Shown: positions 51,201 to 61,475, numbered from the stretch's first letter. The stretch is 64,000 nucleotides of DNA from Puniceicoccus vermicola (GCF_014230055.1 NZ_JACHVA010000076.1:1-64000); one strand, 5' to 3'. Program-made: numbers and translations. The notes: generated from the sequence alone by a model not told the origin.

Positions 51201-52946
51201 ATGTCTAAAGAATTTTTAACCACCGAGAAGGATCAGTTTATCCGGAACGGCAAGTCACACCGGATCTTTTCGGGAGCTTTGCACTATTTCCGCGTCGTGC
51301 CCGAGTACTGGGAGGACCGTTTACGGAAATGCAAAGCCTGTGGGTTGAACACCATCGAAACCTATGTGCCGTGGAATTTGCATGAACCGCAACCGGGGGA
51401 GTTCGACTTCTCAGGCCTTCTTGACCTTCGAAAGTTCATCGAGACGGCGTCTGCATTGGATCTGGATGTAATCGTTCGTCCAGGACCTTATATTTGTGCC
51501 GAATGGGAGTTCGGTGGGTTTCCCAGTTGGCTGCTGAAAGACCGCAATGTGCGCCTGCGTTGCATGGATGAGACCTATCTTTCGCATGTTGACCGATACT
51601 TCGCGCGCTTGATGCAGGAGTTTGCCGATCTCCAGAGCAGTCGAGGAGGCCGCGTCGTCGCGGTTCAGGTGGAGAATGAGTACGGGAGCTACGGAACCGA
51701 CAAGAAGTATCTCTCTTGGATGGAAGATTGCCTGAAGAGGAATGGAATTGACGTTCTCCTTTTCACTTCGGACGGTCCAGAGGATCACATGCTCCAGGGG
51801 GGCGGGCTTCCTCATCTTCTCAAAACCGCGAATTTCGGATCGAGAGCGACGGAGGCTTTTGAGAAACTCCGGGAATATCAGCCGGAAGGTCCGCTGATGT
51901 GCATGGAGTTCTGGAATGGCTGGTTCGACCATTGGGGCGCTGAACACCACACCCGGGACGCCACCGATGCCGCCGATGCCCTGGATGAGGTCCTCAGCAA
52001 CGACGCCTCGGTGAACATCTATATGATGCACGGAGGGACGAACTTTGGTTTTTGGAACGGTGCAAATCGCTACCAATCCTATTTTCCGACGGTAACCAGT
52101 TATGATTACGACGCCCCGCTGGATGAACAGGGGAATCCTACCGAAAAGTTTGAGAGATTTCGGCAAATCTTCGCCAAGCATGGTGCCGAGGTGGGGCCAG
52201 TACCGGAAAAGACTCAGGGGATTGCCTTTGGCCTTGCCGAGACTCAGAGATCGTTGAGCCTGCTCGAGAAGCTCGACCATTTCGCGAAACCGGTGGAGGC
52301 GGCCTGTCCCTTAACCATGGAAGACGTCGACCAGAACTTTGGGTTTATTCTTTACGAAACCGAGGTGTCCGGACCTCGGCCCGAGTCGAAAATCATGTTG
52401 CAAGACGTTCATGACCGGGCATGGGTCTACCTCGACGGTAGGTTTGTTGGGACGGTGGATCGCAATGAGCCCCAAGAGGGCATTGATGTGACCATTGGCC
52501 GTGAAGGTGCGATCCTTCAAATCCTGGTCGAGAATCAGGGTCGGATCAACTACGGGCCCAGCTTGTATGACCGCAAGGGAGTTACCCATGGGATTCGTTT
52601 GGGGCTTCAATACTTGCACGGATGGAAGACTTATCCGTTGCCACTCGATTCTCGCCAAGGCTTGGAATGGGCAGGCGCCGCAACCGGCGAAACTCCGCGT
52701 TTGTTTCAAGCCGAGCTTTCCGTAGATCAACCGGCTGATACGTTTCTCCGGGTTCGTGATGGAAATCATGGCGTGGTCTGGATCAATGGCTTTGCCTTGG
52801 GGCGCTATTGGAAAACCGGACCGCAGCAGACCCTCTATGTTCCGGGTCCACTCCTGAAATCGGGGGACAATACCATCGAGATCTTTGAGCTGGAACCCAG
52901 CTCGGTTCCGGCTGCTGAATTCGTCGCTGATCCTGATTTGGGTTGA
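51201..52946 (+). CDS. GH35 beta-galactosidase
   Basis: From ATG 51201 a 581-residue enzyme without a signal peptide. GH35 landmarks: FSGALHYFRVVPEYWEDRLR, VRPGPYICAEWEFGGFPSWL, the acid/base Glu160 in VENEYGSYG and the nucleophile Glu236 in LMCMEFWNGWFDHWG, then YMMHGGTNFGFWNGAN. A C-terminal galactose-binding domain ends GNHGVVWINGFALGRYWKTG. The family removes beta-linked galactose, as from pectic galactan. Last gene of the plus-strand run. Confidence 0.93.
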   Translation: MSKEFLTTEKDQFIRNGKSHRIFSGALHYFRVVPEYWEDRLRKCKACGLNTIETYVPWNLHEPQPGEFDFSGLLDLRKFIETASALDLDVIVRPGPYICAEWEFGGFPSWLLKDRNVRLRCMDETYLSHVDRYFARLMQEFADLQSSRGGRVVAVQVENEYGSYGTDKKYLSWMEDCLKRNGIDVLLFTSDGPEDHMLQGGGLPHLLKTANFGSRATEAFEKLREYQPEGPLMCMEFWNGWFDHWGAEHHTRDATDAADALDEVLSNDASVNIYMMHGGTNFGFWNGANRYQSYFPTVTSYDYDAPLDEQGNPTEKFERFRQIFAKHGAEVGPVPEKTQGIAFGLAETQRSLSLLEKLDHFAKPVEAACPLTMEDVDQNFGFILYETEVSGPRPESKIMLQDVHDRAWVYLDGRFVGTVDRNEPQEGIDVTIGREGAILQILVENQGRINYGPSLYDRKGVTHGIRLGLQYLHGWKTYPLPLDSRQGLEWAGAATGETPRLFQAELSVDQPADTFLRVRDGNHGVVWINGFALGRYWKTGPQQTLYVPGPLLKSGDNTIEIFELEPSSVPAAEFVADPDLG

Positions 52947-53254
52947 GCGAATCTATTGGATTCCTCGGTCTGCAGGTCGATGAGTTTCGATTTTTTGACT
53001 GGGCTCAGGTGTTACCGGTTCGGCTTTCATTCGGGTCGGCGGTTCAGAGTGCGGGTTCGCGTAGCGATGTGGATCGCCTCGGGGCCCTGCGATCTCACGG
53101 CGTAGCGTTCGGGCAAGGCTTAAGTCGTGGCCCATGATGCCAGGCCCGCCTTCCCTCCCGGGTCGAAGGAAGGAGCACCCGGTTCCCGTTGTTCAATTCC
53201 ACGGACGATGGAACTTCGGCGTGGGCTGCTCTTGGGGCGTTTCTCGAAGGACAT
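52947..53254. other. Intergenic gap with no recognised gene
   Basis: GC-rich DNA between convergent genes; short frames lack motifs. No site other than the terminator at 53255-53284 was found. Confidence 0.5.
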
Positions 53255-53284
53255 AAAAAAGGCGCCGAGGATTTCGGCGCCTTT
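53255..53284 (-). terminator. Rho-independent terminator of the SGNH (DUF4886) gene
   Basis: On the minus strand an 11-bp stem (AAAGGCGCCGA / TCGGCGCCTTT) with a 5-base loop ends in TTTTTT. It lies 40 bases past the stop and may also stop plus-strand read-through. Confidence 0.9.
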
Positions 53285-53323
53285 GGGTTCAAGTGAGAGT
53301 CTCTGTCGAACCGAGAGAGGGAA

Positions 53324-54307
53324 TTAAAATTCGCCGAGTTCGGGTGGCTCCCAAACCCCAGCGGCATCCCGGAGGGTGATGTAGGCAGCCTCGCGGAGAG
53401 AATCGGCTTGTTCGTCAGTAAGAGTTCGGGGCTGATATTCGATCTCGCGGGGGTCCTTCCGGAAAAAGAACCCGTACCAGACCAGGCTTCCCAGGTACTC
53501 ACCGTTTTTATTGGCGTGAAAACCATCAGTTCCGATGACCCAGTCTCCCTCAGAATTCTTTCTCCAGTAGAAGATTTTGTTGAGACTCTTGCTTTCATCG
53601 GGCATCCGGGATTTCCCTTCTGGATAGGGAAGCGAATATACATCAAAGTCTACCGGTTCATAGTCCCAAAGAGGCATCTTTTGGGCCTCTTGGAAGGCGG
53701 TCCCGACCGGGATGACCCGAAGGCCCTGTTCAGCAGCGAGATTGTAGTAGTTCTCGTGCAGTCGCTCGTACATCTCATCGGGTTGCAGGTTCCACTTTTT
53801 CGTACGGTAGCTGTCGACGTTGTGAGGCCAAGTTTCATGGACGACAATCTGGGCCTGAGGTGCATATTCATGGATGTAGCCGATGAGCTTTTCCGCATGA
53901 GGCGAGAACGTCTCTGCTTTATGACTTTTCGAGCTGACTTGCTGAATGGTTACGTAGTCCCATTTTTTGTCTTTGAGGATGTGTTCCAAGGAAGCCTTCT
54001 TTTCGATGCGCTCATTGTTGATGTCGTAGCCGTAATTGTTTCCTTTCTCCTGATTCTCGGCGTGTTGCCGGGCTAGGGCGACATGGAGCGAGAGCGGTGA
54101 GGCACCGATGATGGCCCGTCCGACGACGACGTCGTGTTCGGGATCGCTGGCCGCGATCTCAGGAAGGAAACGGGTGGCGTTTTCGGTAAAGCTGTTGCCG
54201 ATCCCGAGGATGTAGAGGGCTCCATCCTCTTCCGCCGATGCGAATGTCGCGACGAGCGCGAGGCAGCTGAGACTGAGCCATTGAATCATGAGGATTCGTG
54301 TTTTCAT
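53324..54307 (-). CDS. Secreted SGNH hydrolase (DUF4886 type)
   Basis: A 327-residue exported protein (signal IQWLSLSCLALVATFASAEE). The catalytic Ser39 is in LYILGIGNSFTENATRF; the oxyanion and Asn/Gln region is VVVGRAIIGASPLSLH and YVTIQQVSSKSHK; the C-terminal DGFHANKNGEYLG carries the Asp/His pair. This matches DUF4886 SGNH proteins, probable carbohydrate esterases. It is 54 bases downstream of a larger SGNH gene on the same strand, so the two are probably co-expressed. Confidence 0.85.
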   Translation of the reverse strand: MKTRILMIQWLSLSCLALVATFASAEEDGALYILGIGNSFTENATRFLPEIAASDPEHDVVVGRAIIGASPLSLHVALARQHAENQEKGNNYGYDINNERIEKKASLEHILKDKKWDYVTIQQVSSKSHKAETFSPHAEKLIGYIHEYAPQAQIVVHETWPHNVDSYRTKKWNLQPDEMYERLHENYYNLAAEQGLRVIPVGTAFQEAQKMPLWDYEPVDFDVYSLPYPEGKSRMPDESKSLNKIFYWRKNSEGDWVIGTDGFHANKNGEYLGSLVWYGFFFRKDPREIEYQPRTLTDEQADSLREAAYITLRDAAGVWEPPELGEF

Positions 54308-54361
54308 AAAGTGCTTTCGGTGTTTCTGCTGTGGTTTTTTTGACCGTCTTCGGAATCGAGC

Positions 54362-57097
54362 TCAGGGAAGGTCTTGGCGGACTTTGTAGAATCTCCGATC
54401 CAATCCACTGACGGAGGTGGCGAATGGGGGAGTGGGGGCTGGAGTTACCGGTTCCCACGAATCGGTGAGGTCGTCATTTTGCAAAAGTTCACCTTCTTGC
54501 GTCCAGTCGAGAACGAGGTCATTGCCGAGAAGAACCGGAGGGTAGAGAGTCAATTCCTCCTCAGGCGTCCGGATATTCATGGCGACGGCTCCGATGTAGT
54601 AATAGCCGGGCCCGTTGCTGTTGTGTGACCCCGCTGACAGCGAGAGCACGATGGTGCCTTCATTGGTCGGACGAATGCCGTTGATGCTGACCGTTTCGGT
54701 CTCGTTGCTGGCTGCATCCAAATTCGCAGATCCGGAATTTGCTCCCGTGATCTCGTAGTGAGTTTCGCGGTTGTCACTGACCCCCATCCGTGAGGCAAAA
54801 ATCGTAAAATCGTAGGTCCAATCCCGGTTTAGGTTGGAGAATGTGAACGCCCCGGTTGGATTTGAATTCTGGCCATACAAGCTGTCTCTTGTTGCTCCAG
54901 AAGGGAACGGCCCGGAGCTCGTTCCATTTTTGTTGGTACCATCCAAGGAGTCCGTCAGCGAGACACTGATCGCGGTGGAGTTGCCCTCTCGATCGAGCAG
55001 GTCGTCGGTGTAGAGGGTGGGGGTAGCCGAGGGTTCGTCGATTACATTCCAGGAGTCGGCCGAGATGACGGTGTAACCGCTGCCGAAATCAAGATATACG
55101 GTTTGAGCGGTCGAGAGAGACCCCCATTTGAGAATACTACTTTCTGGCAGAGGATTTCCACGCTGATCGGTGACGGATGGCTTCACGTAGATGGCGTAGC
55201 GTCCGTTGATTGCCTCAGCCAGCGTTAGGGTGACATTCAGTCCGTCGCCGGAGAGATCTACGGCGATCGGCGTAAGACGGCGACCTCGATAGGCGATTTC
55301 GTAGTTATCCGCCTTGGTGGCACTGGAAGAATCAAGCGGCTCGCTGAACGAGAGGAAGATCTGATCGGGACCGGCCGGATTCGTGGAGTTCAAATTGGGC
55401 GGAGTTTGGTCAGGCAGAACGGTGAGAGTAACGGGTTCGGTTTCAACCGTGCGGATCCCGTCGTCGAATGCTGCGACATAGATGTCGCCATCCTGGCTAA
55501 AAGCCACGTCGCTCACCGTGAGGTTCAGGCGGGTGGCTCCGTCAATCAGATCTCCGTTTCGATACCACTGAATAGAGTAGGAGCGGTCAGCCTCGACTTG
55601 CGTAGCAAAGCTTGCCGAGCCGCCTTCTTCCAGTGTTTGGGAGGCCGGTTGCTCAGAGACTTCCAAACGAGTGTGGGGAATTGTATCGATTCGAAGGGTT
55701 CCCAGGTCGGTGTAGTGAGCGCTGCTGTTGTTCTCAGGGCCGGGGCTGAGAGCAATCGTGATCTCGCCTGAGGCATTGGGGAAGACGGGCAAGGTCGATG
55801 CGCTTTCTTCCACATTGCCAGCCGAATCGAGAGTGGCGCTTTCGACGGTTTCTCCAGTGACCGTGTAGCGCGTTTGAAATTGATCGCTGACCCCCATCCG
55901 TGAGGCGTAAAACTCAAAGATGTAGGCAACGCTTGGATCCATTCCGGTAAGCGTAAACTTCGGGGTGACGGTGCTCAATCCATTGTCAGTCTCAGTGTTT
56001 CCGTAGAGAAGGTCGCGTGTGGCAGTTCCCGGGAATAACGTGGAGTCGGTGGTGCCCGACGAAGAGCTTTGGTTGAAGCGTGAAAGGATCTTCAGCTCGA
56101 TGGGATTGGAGGTTCCGTCATCGTATAAGAGCCCGCTGAGGACCGAGCCTTCGGTCGTCGCCTTCGGGTTGGTCAAATTGTTCCAGCTCTCTCCGGGGAG
56201 AGGATTACTGGGAGTTTCTGAATCGGTGGAGCCAAAGTCGATCAAGGTCACTTTATCGGTCAGTCCGGCCCGGTTGACGGTCTGCCAGGCGATTTCTTCG
56301 AGAAAGGTGAAGTCTTCGTCGGTAATCTTCAGGTTGAGGTTTTGAATTTCGGGTTGGGAGTGCAAGCCGACCGGACTGCTCTGGTAAATACTCGCATAGT
56401 GCACACAGGCCGAAAGATAGTAGCCGTTGTCGTTTCCGTGATACTCGTCGTATTTGTAGAGGTCGATAAAGTCCGGGTCGGAGGCCGGGAGGTAGCCGCC
56501 GGCGTTTCGCCAAGCATCGCCGACCGGATTGACGAGGACCGGGTATTTGTCCGGGTTGGTCTCCGTGAGGTAGTCGGCGAGTGCCTGATAGTTCGTCCGC
56601 AGTTCATCGATCATTTGGTCCGTCGTCGCGAAGTGTCCGCTATCAGAGGTTCCGGAGATCATTCCGTGCACTTCCGCACGCGACCAGGTCAGGTAGAGGT
56701 AGACTTGAGTGTCGGGATTGTTGGCCATTACCGAGTCGTAGAGCAACTCGCCGTATTCCATGTGTTCGTCGATGTCGCCGACATGGGTTGGTTGGGTTGA
56801 GTAGTTTTGGAGAACGACCTGAGTCCATTGCTCATCGTCAATGAAGCTTTGACTGTTCTCGTAGTGGTATTGGAAATCCTTTCCTCCGACGGCTCTCATC
56901 TCCGTAAGAGGATCCTCTTGGCCAGCGGCGTTTGCCAACGCATCGAAAATCGTAGGCACGCTCACAGTCCCTCCATCGCCGAAGGTGAAACTATTTCCGA
57001 TAAAGAGGACCTTATTCTCGGCGTGTAGGATGGATAAGAAGCCGAGGAGGCCGAAGAGGGCCGCCAGCAAGCTGAATATTTTCGTACGATTGATCAT
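54362..57097 (-). CDS. Multidomain secreted SGNH hydrolase with duplicated domain
   Basis: A 911-residue exported protein. A signal (FSLLAALFGLLGFLSILHAE) precedes an SGNH domain (about 28-275: KVLFIGNSFTFGDGG, VVLQNYSTQPTHVG, and a late HYASIYQSSPVGLHS). Then a ~170-residue domain occurs twice (about 285-470 and 665-840), each beginning LIDFGS/YLDFGS and containing FYASRMGVSD / FASRMGVSDNRETHYEITG. Between them lie an Ig-like domain (QTLEEGGSASFATQVEADRS) and an Ig-like/CopC-type domain (DQIFLSFSEPLDSSSATKAD). It ends with the short module ENDDLTDSW-like LLQNDDLTDSWEPVTPAPTP. Substrate unknown. Confidence 0.8.
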   Translation of the reverse strand: MINRTKIFSLLAALFGLLGFLSILHAENKVLFIGNSFTFGDGGTVSVPTIFDALANAAGQEDPLTEMRAVGGKDFQYHYENSQSFIDDEQWTQVVLQNYSTQPTHVGDIDEHMEYGELLYDSVMANNPDTQVYLYLTWSRAEVHGMISGTSDSGHFATTDQMIDELRTNYQALADYLTETNPDKYPVLVNPVGDAWRNAGGYLPASDPDFIDLYKYDEYHGNDNGYYLSACVHYASIYQSSPVGLHSQPEIQNLNLKITDEDFTFLEEIAWQTVNRAGLTDKVTLIDFGSTDSETPSNPLPGESWNNLTNPKATTEGSVLSGLLYDDGTSNPIELKILSRFNQSSSSGTTDSTLFPGTATRDLLYGNTETDNGLSTVTPKFTLTGMDPSVAYIFEFYASRMGVSDQFQTRYTVTGETVESATLDSAGNVEESASTLPVFPNASGEITIALSPGPENNSSAHYTDLGTLRIDTIPHTRLEVSEQPASQTLEEGGSASFATQVEADRSYSIQWYRNGDLIDGATRLNLTVSDVAFSQDGDIYVAAFDDGIRTVETEPVTLTVLPDQTPPNLNSTNPAGPDQIFLSFSEPLDSSSATKADNYEIAYRGRRLTPIAVDLSGDGLNVTLTLAEAINGRYAIYVKPSVTDQRGNPLPESSILKWGSLSTAQTVYLDFGSGYTVISADSWNVIDEPSATPTLYTDDLLDREGNSTAISVSLTDSLDGTNKNGTSSGPFPSGATRDSLYGQNSNPTGAFTFSNLNRDWTYDFTIFASRMGVSDNRETHYEITGANSGSANLDAASNETETVSINGIRPTNEGTIVLSLSAGSHNSNGPGYYYIGAVAMNIRTPEEELTLYPPVLLGNDLVLDWTQEGELLQNDDLTDSWEPVTPAPTPPFATSVSGLDRRFYKVRQDLP

Positions 57098-57335
57098 GGT
57101 TATATTGGAAAAGGGAATTCATCGCGGTCTCGTTCGCTGTTGGGGGCGAAGGGATCCGGATGGATCGGAGGTCCCGGGTCTGAAACCCGAAAGGGCAAGA
57201 CCAACGAGAGCGTTTACTTCGTCGGTCGGAACCTTGGGAAATATGAATAGGAAGGAACGGTGCCGCTCTCCGGAAAGGGAGAGTCCACGCGATTCGTTGA
57301 GTCCCGGCCGTGAAGGGAAACCGGGGCTCCTCGGG

Positions 57336-58073
57336 CTACTCGGATGAGTCTGGATTCAGGTATTCTTTGAAAACCTGTACGTTGACAGGATTCACCTCAT
57401 CATCCGTGCCGAAGATGAAAATGTTGGATCGGAAATTGGTTCGGTGAGGCCAGAGTGAATTGTAGGCGAGGGTCCAGCTATCGCCTTCAGAGCGGGCAAA
57501 CTTCACCTCAATTGCAGTCGTTTCACGATTGGAGAGTTCCACGACGGTGCTGTCCATGTCGTTCAATTGGAAGAGTTCTTCTCCGATTTTTCCCGTAATT
57601 GCGTACTCGCTCAAATTGAAGATTTGGTAGCTGCCCGCCGGGAATATTGATCGGTCTCTCTTGACGGTGAAAACCTGATAATGCTCATCACTTCCGCCGT
57701 CGTTTCCCATGAATAGGATGAGGACTTCCTTTTGGTTTGGGGAGAGTTTTGCGTTTGCAACTGGGATTCGTTGGATCGTTCCGTCCGAAGGGGATCTTTC
57801 TTCGCGGAAAAATATCATCGAAGGCGGTCCAGAATAAGAGTGAGGCTGGGTAAACGTCCGGGTGTAGATGCTGATCGTTCGGACTTGGCCATCGGACTCA
57901 TATTTGAGGTCTTCGATATTCCTGTTTCCCAGCGCGAGGGTTGTAAATTCGACGGAGACCAAGTCCTCTTCCTTCATGGTGGCCGCTTGTGCGAGGCTGT
58001 TGAAGAAGAGCATAAGAGCAAGACCGATGGGGGCGGGATTCTTCAGGTATTTCATAGGAATAGTTCGTGCCAT
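57336..58073 (-). CDS. Small secreted partner of Verru_Chthon cassette protein A (copy 2)
   Basis: The start taken is ATG 58073, 4 bases after the stop of the cassette A gene (an ATG at 58055 is an alternative); the longer frame lies inside that gene. The 245-residue product has a signal (IGLALMLFFNSLAQAATM) and an unknown beta-rich body. Segments FPAGSYQIFNLSEYAITG and LAYNSLWPHRTNFRSNIFIF align by eye with the protein at 4536-5342, also next to a cassette A gene. The tight spacing supports co-translation and joint function. Confidence 0.65.
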   Translation of the reverse strand: MARTIPMKYLKNPAPIGLALMLFFNSLAQAATMKEEDLVSVEFTTLALGNRNIEDLKYESDGQVRTISIYTRTFTQPHSYSGPPSMIFFREERSPSDGTIQRIPVANAKLSPNQKEVLILFMGNDGGSDEHYQVFTVKRDRSIFPAGSYQIFNLSEYAITGKIGEELFQLNDMDSTVVELSNRETTAIEVKFARSEGDSWTLAYNSLWPHRTNFRSNIFIFGTDDEVNPVNVQVFKEYLNPDSSE

Positions 58074-58077
58074 GAGA

Positions 58078-61000
58078 CTAAATTGCTTCTGGGGTGATCC
58101 AGCGAAAGTCGACGATTCTGAACTTGCGTCCAAACTGTCCGGGAGGGTCATTTCGATCGGCACTTGAGTTGGGGGTTCCTTCCACCGGTTCGGCGACGCG
58201 CTGAACGACAGCTTCGCAGTAGGCTTGCGACAATATGCTGCTAGTTATCGGATTGCGGGAGTCTCCGTAAGCGCGAATCACGAAAGTATCTGAGCGAGCG
58301 GTGAGGATGGGCGCTAGTGCTTGAAGGATATCACCTTGGAGGAGATGACCCGTCATTCCGGCACTTTGAGAACCATGTACCGTGGTTACGAATGGAGAGG
58401 GGCCTTGCGTTCCCGAAAAAGTGTCGGATAGGGATGCCGAAATATTGGCGTTGACCGTCTGATCCAGGGATTGTTGAAGAATGCCACTCAGCTGTTCGTC
58501 ATCGGTTCCGGAGACAGTATCTTGGAGACTGCGGTTGACAAAATTAGCCATGGATCCAAATGGGCGTCTACGTGCTTGAATTTGGGATACTATCTCATTT
58601 GCTAAGTCTTGGATTTGAGTAGCAGAGAGTTCGTGGTATCCGCGCCAAAAATTGTCGTTGGTGGTCGAGTCGTTCGTCTTGAAGGCACTCCCATAGTGGA
58701 GATTGAGTCGGGTGAAAAAGGTCTCGGTAGATTCGGAGGTGGGAATTCCGGTATTCGGGTCGTAGACGGGAAGATCCTGATCATGCATGGCGCTCAAGAT
58801 AGCGGTCCAGGCTTCTACAGAGGTGGAGTTGACATTGAACGATCCGTTAATCATGAGTTGCGAGGCCCAGGCGTGATAGTCCTCCAGTTGAGTCTTGGCA
58901 CCGTTGAAGATGCCTTCGTCGAGGATCTCTTGGCCGGATTTCGTAAAGAGGTAGCGCTTATTACCATAGGATTGTTCATCGACCGTCTCAGTGAGCTGAT
59001 TTTTGGTCAGTCCAGGATCAATCGAAGAAAAAAAGTAGCTGTCCCAGAGTTTCTCATTAACCAGATAAGGTAGGTCATAGATGTCGAGTCCGCTCTGACC
59101 GTCATAGTCTTCATTGACGGACATGCCCATGGGAATGCGGGGATCTGCATAAGAGTTGCCGGCGATGTAGCTGGGATCGTGATTATATCGCGAGAGGTTG
59201 GCGTGCTGGAGGGCACCCAGCGAGAGCAATGGCTCGCGTGGAATGTCGAAAAGGATGACGTTGCCGGCACCAGTGGTTCCGATGGAGTTCCCCCAGCGGA
59301 CGGAATACCGGGCATTGTTGACGGTCTGGGGTAAGCTAATGCTACTCTCGAGTCCACGGTCGCCCTGCGCGGCAAACCCGCTCATGGTCGTATTCCCTTG
59401 TCCACTCGTGAAGCCGTCCCAATCGGATGAACCTACAAGGGGTCGGAGATTGCTGTCTATGCCATTGCGAAGTCCGTACGGATCCCGTGTAGTTTGGAGA
59501 TTGTAGACCCAGCTGGCCAAGTCGAATCCGCCCACCAAGTTTTCGGCTGCTTGGTTGCCCATCGGGTTATTCAAAGTAGCCGGGCTCAGATTGCTTCCTT
59601 TTTGCCAGAGGTTCCCGATTCTTTGTATACTTTTGAAGTAAGGGCTGGTTGACTTCGCATCTTTCCACATGCCCGAGTTTTTATCCTTACCTTCACGAAG
59701 GTTGAGAAACATTCTTTCGCCTATGTCGATTTTGGTGACTTGGATTTGTTCGCCTTTGCTGGCTTCGATATTTAATTTAAGAGAAAGTGCTCCGTTGGGG
59801 GATAGAGTATTGCGTAGCCAATTCGTTTTTTGCCATCCCGTAATCCAGTCGGTCCGGTCCTTGGGCATGAACAGGCGCGTTTCCCCAGGCAGAAAGGAGG
59901 TCGTGTTGTCGCCGGAACTGTCAGCCTTCTGAGTGTTCAAAATGAAAATCATGTAATTATCCAGTTTGTCATCAACGATGTCGAAATCCTTGAAGCTCTT
60001 GGTATAACTGTTGCCTCCGACGGTGAGGGTGACCGTAGGCTTGAGGTAAAAGTAAATGGCGTAGACTCGGTTCGAAATCTCGATGTTGTAAGGATTATAG
60101 AGTCCGAAAATTGGGTTTACATCCAAATAGACGTCATAGTTGCCATCATCGTTCGACTCCGTTCGAAGACTGAAGATGAACTGGATGCGCGAAAGTATAG
60201 GGTGAACAGGGTTGTTTTGCTGGTATTCATCGTCCCCTTTCGAGTTGCCCTCGTAGGGGTTAAAGCCATTTCGCAGGTCCGTATCGAGCCCGGGTGTGGG
60301 CACGATCGTTTCGAATGTTCCGGTTGTGGCCGTATTATATAGGTTATAATAGTCTTTGAGAATATCCCAGTTCGGACCGGTGGGAGAGCCGGTTTGACCA
60401 TTCTCCAGTCCATCGACGAAAAATCGTTCCGGACCGTCCGCGGCCGTCCCAAATTCCATCTCGTAGACACTGTTGTCTTCGAAGGCGAAAGTAAGATCCT
60501 TTTTAAATCCGCCGTTACGAGTATCCACCAGCAGTCCCCGGCTCGCGGCCGTGATGTCGTGAAAATGCTTTTTGGAAACGGTCCGGTTTCCGGTGAGGAA
60601 ATAGAGATCTTCGCGGAATTTGGCATCACCGATGAGAGCATTTTCCTCAACGTTTTGGCCGGAGAAAACGGTATCCATTTGATTGATGCCATACTGGTAG
60701 GAAACGGTAGTCGGTGAGCCGGTTTGGCTATCCGTGGGTAGGTTGTCTTCAGCCATGATGTTATACTTGGCTTTGATTCCCTCATCGCCCACCCAGTAAG
60801 CGTAGCGACCGGCGGTGTTTCCGCTGGGGTTCGGGATTTCCACTGTGGGAGCTTTGACGCGGACGCGGTCCCGTTCGGCTTGGGTTGCCGTGGGATCTTG
60901 ATCGTCCACCAGCCAAACGGAATCAAATTGGGCATTCGGATCGGAAACGGTAGAGTCAGAGTCCAGGTAGTCGGGGTCGCTGGGAGACTTACCTTCATTG

Positions 61001-61350
61001 CCGCTGATCAGCCAGGCCGGTGAAGCGGTGGTGTTGCTCGCGTTCCAGATTCCTGTCCAATGAGGGTTCTCCGCATTTGCATCCGTGATGTCTCCGCGGG
61101 CTGAGACCGTTTGGTCGGGGCCTGCAAATTTCTGAAGTTCTCCAAAGGCGAGAAGCAGACTGAGCTCGGCATTTTCGCGCGCTTCCATCTTGCGCTGTTC
61201 TGTCTGGGCGCTGCTTGTCTCTACGGATAGGTAGGTCGACAGCGTCACCAAGAGCAGGAGGATGAAGGACATCAAGCTGAGCGAGATAATGAGTGCAAAG
61301 CCAGAGTCTGTGGATCGGAATCCTTGAGAAAGGGTGATTTTTCTAGGCAT
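58078..61350 (-). CDS. Verru_Chthon cassette protein A-like, pilin-like N-terminus (copy 2)
   Basis: From ATG 61350 a 1090-residue protein. MPRKITLSQGFRSTDS is followed by the prepilin-like GFALIISLSLMSFILLLLVT and LLAFGELQKFAGPDQTVSAR, then a long Asn/Ser/Thr-rich exported region with YWVGDEGIKAKYNI, matching the same positions of the protein at 5332-8952. The C-terminus (ARSDTFVIRAYGDSRNPITS ... YCEAVVQRVAEP) is also shared. The protein probably sits in the envelope as a pseudopilin-like component. It stands with its small partner as a two-gene unit; no B, C or D cassette genes are near. Confidence 0.8.
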   Translation of the reverse strand: MPRKITLSQGFRSTDSGFALIISLSLMSFILLLLVTLSTYLSVETSSAQTEQRKMEARENAELSLLLAFGELQKFAGPDQTVSARGDITDANAENPHWTGIWNASNTTASPAWLISGNEGKSPSDPDYLDSDSTVSDPNAQFDSVWLVDDQDPTATQAERDRVRVKAPTVEIPNPSGNTAGRYAYWVGDEGIKAKYNIMAEDNLPTDSQTGSPTTVSYQYGINQMDTVFSGQNVEENALIGDAKFREDLYFLTGNRTVSKKHFHDITAASRGLLVDTRNGGFKKDLTFAFEDNSVYEMEFGTAADGPERFFVDGLENGQTGSPTGPNWDILKDYYNLYNTATTGTFETIVPTPGLDTDLRNGFNPYEGNSKGDDEYQQNNPVHPILSRIQFIFSLRTESNDDGNYDVYLDVNPIFGLYNPYNIEISNRVYAIYFYLKPTVTLTVGGNSYTKSFKDFDIVDDKLDNYMIFILNTQKADSSGDNTTSFLPGETRLFMPKDRTDWITGWQKTNWLRNTLSPNGALSLKLNIEASKGEQIQVTKIDIGERMFLNLREGKDKNSGMWKDAKSTSPYFKSIQRIGNLWQKGSNLSPATLNNPMGNQAAENLVGGFDLASWVYNLQTTRDPYGLRNGIDSNLRPLVGSSDWDGFTSGQGNTTMSGFAAQGDRGLESSISLPQTVNNARYSVRWGNSIGTTGAGNVILFDIPREPLLSLGALQHANLSRYNHDPSYIAGNSYADPRIPMGMSVNEDYDGQSGLDIYDLPYLVNEKLWDSYFFSSIDPGLTKNQLTETVDEQSYGNKRYLFTKSGQEILDEGIFNGAKTQLEDYHAWASQLMINGSFNVNSTSVEAWTAILSAMHDQDLPVYDPNTGIPTSESTETFFTRLNLHYGSAFKTNDSTTNDNFWRGYHELSATQIQDLANEIVSQIQARRRPFGSMANFVNRSLQDTVSGTDDEQLSGILQQSLDQTVNANISASLSDTFSGTQGPSPFVTTVHGSQSAGMTGHLLQGDILQALAPILTARSDTFVIRAYGDSRNPITSSILSQAYCEAVVQRVAEPVEGTPNSSADRNDPPGQFGRKFRIVDFRWITPEAI

Positions 61351-61475
61351 ACGCTGTAGCAGAGAAGTTGAAGAGTGGCGATTGAAGAACGATCCGATTC
61401 CACGTAGGTAGACCAAGGCGTTGGGTGGGGCCCCAATTCCAAGGTCGGTTGAGATGCCGAAAGTGACTTCGGAAT

